15,708 nt of DNA, from assembly GCA_003243255.1 (NCBI GenBank), contig QFQM01000103.1, forward strand, positions 1 to 15,708, in the 5' to 3' direction. Below, piece by piece: positions 6,692-13,582 of the stretch; position 1 is the stretch's first letter, and the number at the start of each line of letters is the position of its first letter. This stretch comes from Flavobacterium psychrophilum (GTDB lineage Bacteria > Bacteroidota > Bacteroidia > Flavobacteriales > Flavobacteriaceae). The notes beneath the pieces were generated by a model that was not told the origin of the DNA, searched no databases, and was given only the letters and a program-made list of their open reading frames with translations. Position numbers and translations under genes: made by a program.

Positions 6692-7720
6692 ATGGGATTT
6701 TTTGATTTCATGACCGAGGATATTGCGATTGACCTTGGTACCGCAAATACCCTAATCATACATAACGACAAAGTTGTTATAGACAGCCCCTCTATAGTAG
6801 CCCGCGACCGCATTTCGGGTAAAATTATAGCCGTAGGAAAAGAGGCAAACATGATGCAGGGTAAAACCCATGAAAACATTAAAACCATCCGACCGCTTAA
6901 AGATGGGGTAATTGCTGACTTTGATGCATCTGAAAAGATGCTTACAATGTTCATAAAAAGCATTCCTGCACTTAAGAAAAAACTGTTTACTCCTGCCCTG
7001 CGCCTTGTTATATGTATCCCTTCAGGGATTACTGAAGTAGAGATGCGCGCGGTAAAAGAATCGGCAGAAAGGGTTAACGGCAAAGAGGTATATCTTATCC
7101 ATGAGCCAATGGCAGCAGCTATAGGTATCGGGGTAGATATCATGCAGCCCAAAGGAAACATGATTGTGGATATAGGTGGTGGTACTACAGAAATTGCGGT
7201 TATTGCATTAGGCGGAATCGTATGCGACAAATCGGTTAAGATTGCGGGTGACGTATTCACAAACGATATTGTTTATTATATGAGAACGCAGCATAACCTT
7301 TTCGTAGGGGAAAGTACAGCTGAAAAAATTAAAATCACCATAGGTGCCGCTATCGAGGATCTTGAAAATGCTCCTGAAGATATGTCGGTTCAGGGACGTG
7401 ACCTGTTGACGGGTAAACCAAAACAGGTTGATGTTTCTTACCGTGAGATTGCAAAAGCACTTGACAAATCTATCCAGCGTATTGAAGATGCAGTAATGGA
7501 AACGCTTTCGCAAACCCCTCCTGAACTTGCTGCCGATATCTATAACACAGGTATCTATCTTGCGGGAGGAGGATCGATGTTAAGAGGCCTTGACAAGCGT
7601 ATCTCTCAAAAAACAGACCTTCCTGTATATATTGCCGAAGACCCGCTTAGAGCTGTTGTAAGAGGAACAGGAATGGCACTAAAAAACATACAAAAATTCA
7701 GAAGCATACTTATAAAATAA
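6692..7720 (+). CDS. mreB: Rod shape-determining actin-like protein MreB
   Basis: A 342-residue bacterial actin (E. coli MreB 347). It polymerises with ATP into membrane-bound antiparallel double filaments that orient the elongation machinery (RodA-PBP2, MreC, MreD) around the cylinder. Seen in order: a hydrophobic N-terminal stretch MGFFDFM, fitting an amphipathic membrane helix; phosphate-1 motif DLGTANT (14-20); a central HEP motif (137-139, with the likely catalytic glutamate E138); phosphate-2 motif VDIGGGTTEIAV (159-170); and the adenosine motif LAGGGSMLRGL (AGGGS at 291-295). All nucleotide-binding elements are intact. It is the first gene of the compact mreB-mreC-mreD-mrdA-rodA cluster, and mreC starts 13 nt after its stop. 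A 192-codon frame on the opposite strand (6682-7260) is only a codon mirror. Confidence 0.98.
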   Translation: MGFFDFMTEDIAIDLGTANTLIIHNDKVVIDSPSIVARDRISGKIIAVGKEANMMQGKTHENIKTIRPLKDGVIADFDASEKMLTMFIKSIPALKKKLFTPALRLVICIPSGITEVEMRAVKESAERVNGKEVYLIHEPMAAAIGIGVDIMQPKGNMIVDIGGGTTEIAVIALGGIVCDKSVKIAGDVFTNDIVYYMRTQHNLFVGESTAEKIKITIGAAIEDLENAPEDMSVQGRDLLTGKPKQVDVSYREIAKALDKSIQRIEDAVMETLSQTPPELAADIYNTGIYLAGGGSMLRGLDKRISQKTDLPVYIAEDPLRAVVRGTGMALKNIQKFRSILIK

Positions 7721-7733
7721 AGCACGCTAAACG

Positions 7734-8570
7734 ATGCAGCAAATATTTAATTTTTTATATAAAAACAGTATTTTATTACTGTTTTTGCTGCTTTTGGGCG
7801 TTTCGTTAACGCTCACCATACAGTCACATTCTTACCACAGGAGTCGTGCCGTTACTTCGGCAAATGCTATTTCCGGCTATGTATACGAGCAGGTAAATAC
7901 CGTCGAAGAATACCTGAGCCTTAAGGAACAAAATGAAGCGCTTGCCGGTGAAAATGCACGCCTTAAAAAATTGCTTTTCAATACTCAGGACACCGCCAAT
8001 GCTCCGGAGGTAAACATACCTCAGGTAATGGGACAGTTTTCGGTTATACAATCAAAAGTAATCCGCAATTCATACAGCGCACCGGAGAACTATTTCACCA
8101 TCAACAGTGGTGCTAAAGATGGCATAAAACCAGACATGGGGGTTGTTAGCAGCCTTGGTGTAGTTGGCATTATAGAGAATACCTCAAGCGGATATTCTAC
8201 TGTATTAAGCGTACTTAACCCTAAGTTTGAGCTTAATGCAAAAATCAAGAAAAACAACCATTTCGGAACCCTTACCTGGAATGGCAAGAATACAGGTTTC
8301 GCACAATTGATAGATGTGCCCAGACTTGCTACAGTACGCAAAGGTGACACTATAGTTACCGGTTCAGAATCAAGGATTTTCCCTGAAAACATACCTATAG
8401 GCACTATCGAAAAGGTGTATATGGACAAAAAGACCAATTATTACACGCTTGAAGTAAGGCTGTTTAACGACATGACAAGCCTTGGCCATGTGTATGTTAT
8501 AGAAAATAAGGACAGAGACGAGATTATTAAACTGGAAGAAGAAACCACAAACACGACCAATGAGCAGTAG
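7734..8570 (+). CDS. mreC: Rod shape-determining protein MreC
   Basis: A 278-residue bitopic inner-membrane protein. A short cytoplasmic N-terminus is followed by one TM helix (about 11-29, NSILLLFLLLLGVSLTLTI), a periplasmic coiled coil (about 52-82, with heptad-like EEYLSLKEQNEALAGENARL) that mediates dimerisation, and the two-beta-barrel MreC domain (about 100-265, with YFTINSGAKDGIKPDMGVVS and the G-rich GVVGIIENTSSGYSTVLSVL). MreC binds PBP2 and is thought to switch it and RodA to the active state. The C-terminal tail is acidic and Thr/Asn-rich. The stop overlaps the mreD start by 11 nt, suggesting translational coupling. Length and domain order are normal for the family. Confidence 0.96.
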   Translation: MQQIFNFLYKNSILLLFLLLLGVSLTLTIQSHSYHRSRAVTSANAISGYVYEQVNTVEEYLSLKEQNEALAGENARLKKLLFNTQDTANAPEVNIPQVMGQFSVIQSKVIRNSYSAPENYFTINSGAKDGIKPDMGVVSSLGVVGIIENTSSGYSTVLSVLNPKFELNAKIKKNNHFGTLTWNGKNTGFAQLIDVPRLATVRKGDTIVTGSESRIFPENIPIGTIEKVYMDKKTNYYTLEVRLFNDMTSLGHVYVIENKDRDEIIKLEEETTNTTNEQ

Positions 8571-9066
8571 TACAATAATGAACATATTCAGGTTTATCCT
8601 GCTGCTTGCGTTACAGGTAATTATTCTTAGCAGGCTGAATTTGTTTGATTTCCTTAACCCGTACCCGTATATACTTTATATACTTTTATATCCTGTAAAC
8701 GGAAACAAGGCCGGTTTGCTCTTATCTTCTTTCCTGTTGGGGCTGATGGTAGATATGTTTACCGACTCAGGCGGTGTGCATGCCACAGCATGCGTGACAC
8801 TTGCCTATTTAAGACCAACATTCTTTAAGTTCGCTTTTGGTTTGAGTTACGAGTATCAGACAGTAAAAATAAATGAAAGACTATCGCCCGAACGATTTTC
8901 ATTTATCCTGATTTCTATTGTAACGCATCATTTAATTTTATACCTTTTGGAGGTGTTTAAGTTTAGTGGCATTCTAATGGTTCTGACAAGAACATTGTTT
9001 ACAACACTATTTACGCTGACACTTAGCATAATCATCATCTACCTAATTAAGCCGGGCAAACAATGA
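8560..9066 (+). CDS. mreD: Rod shape-determining membrane protein MreD
   Basis: A 168-residue hydrophobic protein with about five predicted membrane helices, for example IFRFILLLALQVIILSRLNL near the N-terminus and LFTLTLSIIIIYLI at the C-terminus. MreD is a small integral membrane partner of MreC in the elongasome. The family is poorly conserved, but the assignment is secured by position between mreC and mrdA and by the typical Bacteroidota stretches PYPYILYILLYPVNGNKAG and MVDMFTDSGGVHATA. The ATG at 8560 overlaps the mreC end by 11 nt; an alternative in-frame ATG at 8578 would remove six residues and the overlap. The stop codon shares four bases (ATGA) with the mrdA start. Confidence 0.92.
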   Translation: MSSSTIMNIFRFILLLALQVIILSRLNLFDFLNPYPYILYILLYPVNGNKAGLLLSSFLLGLMVDMFTDSGGVHATACVTLAYLRPTFFKFAFGLSYEYQTVKINERLSPERFSFILISIVTHHLILYLLEVFKFSGILMVLTRTLFTTLFTLTLSIIIIYLIKPGKQ

Positions 9067-10940
9067 GAAAGAGTTTACTGCCAATAATTATAGTTGCCGC
9101 AACAGTACTTATTGTGGCAAGGCTTTTTTATTTACAGATACTTGATGATTCATACATCAAGAAATCTGACAACAACGCCATTAAGATCCAATATGACTAT
9201 CCTGAGAGAGGATATATTTATGATCGTACCGGCAAACTGATGGTGGCCAACCAGCCATCTTTCGACATTATGGTGACGCCAAAAGAAATGTCTAAAGACC
9301 TTGATACGCTCGAAATATGTTCACTACTTAATATTACCAAAGAATATTTCATACAGAGAGTTGAAAAAGCAAAAGTATACAGCCCAAGACTCCCGTCGGT
9401 ATTCCTTCCCCAGCTTAACAAAAGGGAATTTGCTGCCTTTCAGGAAAAGATACGTCGCTTTAAAGGTTTTGACATTGTAAAGCGTTCACTACGTGACTAT
9501 CAAACAGTTGCCGGAGCCAACGTATTTGGATACATAGCCCAGGTAAATGACCCTATCATCAAGAAAAATCCTTACTACAAAAGTGGTGACCTTATCGGTA
9601 AACAGGGTGTGGAAGAGATGTATGAAGAAATCCTTCGTGGTGTTAAAGGAGTAAAATACATTCAGAAAGACCGTTTTAATAGGGAAATAGGTTCTTTTAA
9701 AGAAGGAATATACGACACTATAGCTGTTCAGGGTACAGACATTACATTAAGCATCGATAAAGAGCTGCAGGAATATGGGGAACGACTGATGTTTGAAAAA
9801 CGTGGTGGTATAGTAGCCATAGAACCTAAGACAGGTGAAATATTAGCACTTGTTACAGCTCCTAATTATGACCCTGCTATTTTGGTAGGTCGTGAACGCA
9901 GCAAAAACTACACAAGAATGGCAAAAGATACTATCGCAATGCCATTATTCGACAGGGGACTTTTAGCGGAATACCCTCCCGGATCGCCGTTTAAGATACT
10001 TACCGGACTTGTTGGCCTTCAGGAAGAAGTAATTGATGTAAACACAACCTTCATGTGTCATCATGGTTTCTCTTACGGGCGTGGTGCTTTTATGAAATGC
10101 CACGGTTTTGGCCCTCACCAGCTTAACAATGGTATTTATAACTCGTGTAATGCCTATTTTGGTAATGTATTCAAGCTTACCATTGATAAATATCCTAAAC
10201 CTCAATATGGTGTAGATGCATGGAGCAATCACCTTAAGAGCTTCGGCCTTGGCGATTTTATGGGCTACGACCTTCCGCAGGGAAGAAAAGGCCTGATCCC
10301 GACATCAAAATATTACAACCGCTGGTATCCTAACGGAGGCTGGAGAAGCTCAACCATCATCTCGAACTCAATTGGCCAGGGAGAAGTATCTATGACTCCG
10401 ATACAGCTGGCAAATATGATGGCTACGGTAGCCAATCAGGGATGGTACATAACGCCTCACGTAATCAAAAAGATTGGCGGTGATCCTAAAAAAATTGACA
10501 AAAAGTTCAGGACAAAACATTACACAACTATCGATAAGCAGCATTTTAAACCTGTAATCGATGGCCTTTTTGATGTTTACAATTACGGTACGGCTAGCCA
10601 TCTTAAAGTTGAAGGTATTGAGATATGCGGTAAAACCGGTACTGCCGAGAACTTTACTAAAATAGGGGGTGTAAGGACACAGCTTACCGACCACTCTATC
10701 TTTGTGGCTTTTGCACCAAGGCACGATCCTAAAATCGCTATTGCAGTATTTGTAGAGAACGGCTACTGGGGAGCACGTTGGGCAGGACCTATCACCAGCC
10801 TTATGATAGAGAAATACCTTAAAGGCGAAGTTACCCAGAAAGCACGTGAAGAATGGATCACTACTCATGGCCTTAAATCGGAATATGATAAGGTAACCAG
10901 TGGAGTACCGTTTAAAATTAACCAAAGCTATGCGCCATAA
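9063..10940 (+). CDS. mrdA: Penicillin-binding protein 2, elongasome D,D-transpeptidase
   Basis: A 625-residue class B PBP (E. coli PBP2 633) that cross-links lateral-wall peptidoglycan in complex with RodA. Seen: an N-terminal TM anchor (about 5-24, LLPIIIVAATVLIVARLFYL); the pedestal/dimerisation domain with RGYIYDRTGKLMVANQPSFD and GDLIGKQGVEEMYEEILRG; and the transpeptidase domain from about 250. Its three active-site motifs are SPFK (S308 acylated by substrate, K311), SCN (S361-N363) and KTG (K524-G526). All are present, so it should be active and beta-lactam-sensitive. The S-x-x-K motif carries proline after the serine, unlike STVK in E. coli PBP2. The ATG overlaps the mreD stop (ATGA), and rodA follows after 12 nt, keeping the transpeptidase and glycosyltransferase genes coupled. 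Confidence 0.97.
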   Translation: MRKSLLPIIIVAATVLIVARLFYLQILDDSYIKKSDNNAIKIQYDYPERGYIYDRTGKLMVANQPSFDIMVTPKEMSKDLDTLEICSLLNITKEYFIQRVEKAKVYSPRLPSVFLPQLNKREFAAFQEKIRRFKGFDIVKRSLRDYQTVAGANVFGYIAQVNDPIIKKNPYYKSGDLIGKQGVEEMYEEILRGVKGVKYIQKDRFNREIGSFKEGIYDTIAVQGTDITLSIDKELQEYGERLMFEKRGGIVAIEPKTGEILALVTAPNYDPAILVGRERSKNYTRMAKDTIAMPLFDRGLLAEYPPGSPFKILTGLVGLQEEVIDVNTTFMCHHGFSYGRGAFMKCHGFGPHQLNNGIYNSCNAYFGNVFKLTIDKYPKPQYGVDAWSNHLKSFGLGDFMGYDLPQGRKGLIPTSKYYNRWYPNGGWRSSTIISNSIGQGEVSMTPIQLANMMATVANQGWYITPHVIKKIGGDPKKIDKKFRTKHYTTIDKQHFKPVIDGLFDVYNYGTASHLKVEGIEICGKTGTAENFTKIGGVRTQLTDHSIFVAFAPRHDPKIAIAVFVENGYWGARWAGPITSLMIEKYLKGEVTQKAREEWITTHGLKSEYDKVTSGVPFKINQSYAP

Positions 10941-10952
10941 CAGGCTCGAACG

Positions 10953-12209
10953 ATGAAAAACCAAAGTGTAACCAATAATATTGACTGGATAACCATATTA
11001 CTTTACAGTATATTGGTTATTGCAGGATGGATGACTATTTATTCGGCTTCCCTGCCTAATGAAGAGACATCTATTTTTGATATTGGACAGATATATGGAA
11101 AACAGATACTTTTTATAGTATTCAGTATTCCGCTTATCATGGTTATACTTACGGTTGACGCTAAGATATACGACAAATATGCTTTTATCTTTTACGGCAT
11201 AGGCATCGTGCTGCTGGCAGGGCTTTTTGTCGCAGGTAAAACCATTAAAGGACAAACCAACTGGTATTCCTTCGGCGGTTTTAGTTTGCAGCCCTCAGAG
11301 TTTGCCAAGATAGCCACAGCACTCGTACTGTCTAAGTTTTTGAGTGATGTACAGATAAACCTTAAAAATGTAAACCATCAGCTTATTGCTTTTGCAATAA
11401 TCGGCTTTCCTGTAGCACTCATCATGATGCAGCCTGATGCCGGTAGCGCCATGATATTTGCTTCGCTTTTTCTTGTACTTTACCGTGAAGGACTTCCGGG
11501 ATGGTATTTAGGAACCGGTGCAGTAGCGATCATACTGTTCCTATTGGCACTATTGGTCAAGCCTTTATTCATAGTGTTGTTAGCTTTAGTAATCGTTCTT
11601 GCGCAATTCTTCCTTACCCGAAGAGCTTTCAGAAATCCAATCCTTTCAGCAATAGTACTCGTCGCTATAGCAGGTTTTGTTTACTCAGTTGACTTTGTAT
11701 ACGAAAACGTACTTGAAGACCACCAAAAGGACCGTATCAATGTATTATTCGATAAAGATGTTAACCAACAGGCAGAAGGTTACAACCTAAACCAGTCGAT
11801 GATTGCTATTGGTTCGGGAGGCTGGTTTGGAAAAGGATATTTACAAGGAACACAAACAAAAGGCGGTTTCGTTCCGGAACAACACACTGACTATATTTTT
11901 ACCACGGTGGGTGAAGAATGGGGATTTGTAGGCTCACTGGTAGTAATTGCTCTTTTTGTTACGTTACTGCTCAGAATATTATATCTGGCTGAACGCCAAA
12001 AATCTAAATTCAGCCGGACTTATGGCTATTGCGTAGCAGCCATACTGTTCATGCACTTTTTCGTGAACATCACCATGCTTATCAAACTATTCCCAACCAT
12101 TGGGGTACCGCTACCGTTCTTCTCCTACGGAGGTTCGAGCTTATGGGCGTTTACCATATTGCTGTTCGTTTTCGTAAAAATGGATGCCAATAAAGTGAAT
12201 GAGTGGTAG
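10953..12209 (+). CDS. rodA: SEDS peptidoglycan glycosyltransferase RodA
   Basis: A 418-residue polytopic membrane protein (E. coli RodA 370) with about ten helices. SEDS proteins polymerise lipid II into glycan strands; RodA works with the class B PBP2 encoded just upstream. Diagnostic segments are LQPSEFAKIATALVLSKFL, MMQPDAGSAMIF (family usually QPDLGTA), the extracytoplasmic loop KGGFVPEQHTDYIFTTVGEE containing the likely catalytic aspartate (D313), and GVPLPFFSYGGSS near the C-terminus. The extra length over E. coli RodA lies mainly in a central stretch (about residues 190-290) with hydrophobic helices and the segment EDHQKDRINVLFDKDVNQQA. SEDS type RodA rather than FtsW is assigned from the operon (mreBCD-mrdA). 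It is the last gene of the cluster; hairpin repeats follow. Confidence 0.96.
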   Translation: MKNQSVTNNIDWITILLYSILVIAGWMTIYSASLPNEETSIFDIGQIYGKQILFIVFSIPLIMVILTVDAKIYDKYAFIFYGIGIVLLAGLFVAGKTIKGQTNWYSFGGFSLQPSEFAKIATALVLSKFLSDVQINLKNVNHQLIAFAIIGFPVALIMMQPDAGSAMIFASLFLVLYREGLPGWYLGTGAVAIILFLLALLVKPLFIVLLALVIVLAQFFLTRRAFRNPILSAIVLVAIAGFVYSVDFVYENVLEDHQKDRINVLFDKDVNQQAEGYNLNQSMIAIGSGGWFGKGYLQGTQTKGGFVPEQHTDYIFTTVGEEWGFVGSLVVIALFVTLLLRILYLAERQKSKFSRTYGYCVAAILFMHFFVNITMLIKLFPTIGVPLPFFSYGGSSLWAFTILLFVFVKMDANKVNEW

Positions 12210-12213
12210 ACTG

Positions 12214-12251
12214 CAGTATTCAGTGTTCAGTTGCAATTTTTACAGTCGCAG
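12214..12251. repeat. Short degenerate CAGTnnn tandem repeats
   Basis: Three head-to-tail heptamers, CAGTATT, CAGTGTT and CAGTTGC (12214-12234), then after 8 nt a fourth CAGTCGCAG (12243-12251), directly after the rodA stop. The period of seven with a constant CAGT is visible in the sequence. No function is assigned; it may be a decayed intergenic repeat. Confidence 0.45.
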
Positions 12252-12279
12252 CCACTATTTTTTTATATTCAGCCTATAA

Positions 12280-12430
12280 AAAGCTTCGGAGAAGCGGTAT
12301 ATTTATAGTATCTGTAGCGTCTCAATATTAAAAGCTCCGGAGGAGCTACATATCTTTAAATGCCGCTCCTCCGGAGCTCCTATAATCTTTTTAAATTATA
12401 TTTTCTATAAATATATCGTCCCTCCGGGAC
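12280..12430. repeat. Cluster of four REP-like hairpin repeats between convergent rodA and the permease gene
   Basis: Four short hairpins share one layout: a 5-bp stem, a 3-nt loop GGA (TCC in inverted copies) and an AT-rich flank resembling ATATATTTATAG. Copy A: GCTTC-GGA-GAAGC (12283-12295), flank GGTATATTTATAGTA. Copy B: GCTCC-GGA-GGAGC (12334-12346). Copy C, inverted: GCTCC-TCC-GGAGC (12365-12377). Copy D, inverted: GTCCC-TCC-GGGAC (12418-12430), whose flank on the other strand reads GATATATTTATAGAA. Stem bases change in pairs while the loop and flank stay similar. B and C also form one perfect 14-bp inverted repeat (12333-12346 with 12365-12378, 18-nt loop), followed by five T residues at 12388-12392, so the unit may also stop transcription from rodA. 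The rest of the 258-nt gap holds no gene. Confidence 0.75.
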
Positions 12431-12467
12431 TTAATATCATTTAACTGGCAAGCTTCTTTTGATATAT

Positions 12468-13577
12468 TTACTCACTCTTTACATCCAGCGCATCCCTCAA
12501 TGCATTTCCTACCATCATAAAGGCAAGTACCAGTAGCAGCATTGCAATACCTGGCGCCATCGCAAGATAAGGCTTACCAAGAATAATATAATTGTAGTGG
12601 TCCTTTATCATTCCTCCCCAGCTAGGCACGGGCGGCTGTGCACCAAGGCCTAGAAAGCTCAATCCGCTTTCTACCAATATCGCAGAAGCAAAATTAGCGG
12701 CTGATATTACAATAACCGGCGCCATACTGTTAGGCAATATGTGATTAAAAATAATTCTGCTGTTTTTATAACCTAAGGCTCTTGCTGCTGTTACAAACTG
12801 TGTCTGCTTAAGGCTCATTACCTGTCCTCTTACAACCCTGGCAACTTCAACCCACATGGTTAAACCTACAGCCACAAAAACCTGCCAAAAGCCTTTCCCT
12901 AAAGCAAGCGTTATAGCTATAACTAAAAGCAGTGTAGGTATGCTCCAGATGATGTTTACCAACCACATTACAAAGGCATCGACTTTACCTCCATAATAAC
13001 CTGCAATTGCCCCAAAGAAGATTCCCACAACCAGCGAAATGAACACTGCTACAAAACCAATTGCGATAGACACCCTTGAGCCTACAATAAGTCGACTCAA
13101 CAGATCGCGTCCCTGGCTATCTGTACCTAAAATGAATTTTTGTTCTTTTACAAAGTCCTGCCCTACTGTTTCAGCTTTTACATCTTTACCAAAAACCGAT
13201 AGCGGAATTGTTTTTGCCACCGCAAAAGATGGCTCATCGGTATATTCGTAATAGGTAAGACTGTCTTTACTAACCGAATACTTAAGGATTGGAATTCGCT
13301 CTGACACCGTTTCTTTACCAATAAAGTAATCGGAAACACTTCCATCCTTTTCATTAGAAGGAATCGTAAGCATCTTAACCATAAACCCCGGCGATTTTGA
13401 ATGTATAGCTAAATCACCCCAATTGGCATTCACGGTTTTATCCGGAGACAAAACATATGCAAAAATGGATATGAATAACAGAATTACAATAAATACTAAA
13501 CTTAAAACGCCCCAAAAATTCTTTTTGAATTTTTGGAGCGCTAAGCCTGTAAGCGAATGATTGGTTTTATCCATCAT
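12468..13577 (-). CDS. OppC/DppC-type ABC transporter permease with enlarged extracytoplasmic insert
   Basis: A 369-residue inner-membrane protein of the binding-protein-dependent transport family (peptide/nickel/opine group). TM1 is at about 21-44, then a long extracytoplasmic stretch (about 45-149), then the conserved FILGTDSQGRDLLSRLIVGSR (148-168) that opens the permease core, and five more helices. The cytoplasmic coupling (EAA) loop is at 263-282 (TAARALGYKNSRIIFNHILP), and the C-terminal signature ESGLSFLGLGAQPPVPSWGG (303-322) is typical of OppC/DppC. E. coli DppC has about 300 residues; most of the extra length is in the first extracytoplasmic stretch. The partner permease (OppB type), ATPases and binding protein are not within the window. 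It starts 5 nt after the prc stop, so it is probably co-transcribed with it. Two adjacent ATG codons (13577 and 13574) are possible starts. Substrate unknown; short peptides are the family default. Confidence 0.92.
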   Translation of the reverse strand: MMDKTNHSLTGLALQKFKKNFWGVLSLVFIVILLFISIFAYVLSPDKTVNANWGDLAIHSKSPGFMVKMLTIPSNEKDGSVSDYFIGKETVSERIPILKYSVSKDSLTYYEYTDEPSFAVAKTIPLSVFGKDVKAETVGQDFVKEQKFILGTDSQGRDLLSRLIVGSRVSIAIGFVAVFISLVVGIFFGAIAGYYGGKVDAFVMWLVNIIWSIPTLLLVIAITLALGKGFWQVFVAVGLTMWVEVARVVRGQVMSLKQTQFVTAARALGYKNSRIIFNHILPNSMAPVIVISAANFASAILVESGLSFLGLGAQPPVPSWGGMIKDHYNYIILGKPYLAMAPGIAMLLLVLAFMMVGNALRDALDVKSE

Positions 13578-13582
13578 GGGCT

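Noticed and set aside
6682..7260. 192-codon open frame antisense to mreB
   Set aside because: It lies fully opposite a highly conserved gene, with composition expected from the complementary codons of mreB and no family motif.
10368..10964. 198-codon open frame antisense to mrdA
   Set aside because: It is opposite the conserved transpeptidase domain, and its apparent Cys and Phe content is a by-product of the reverse complement.
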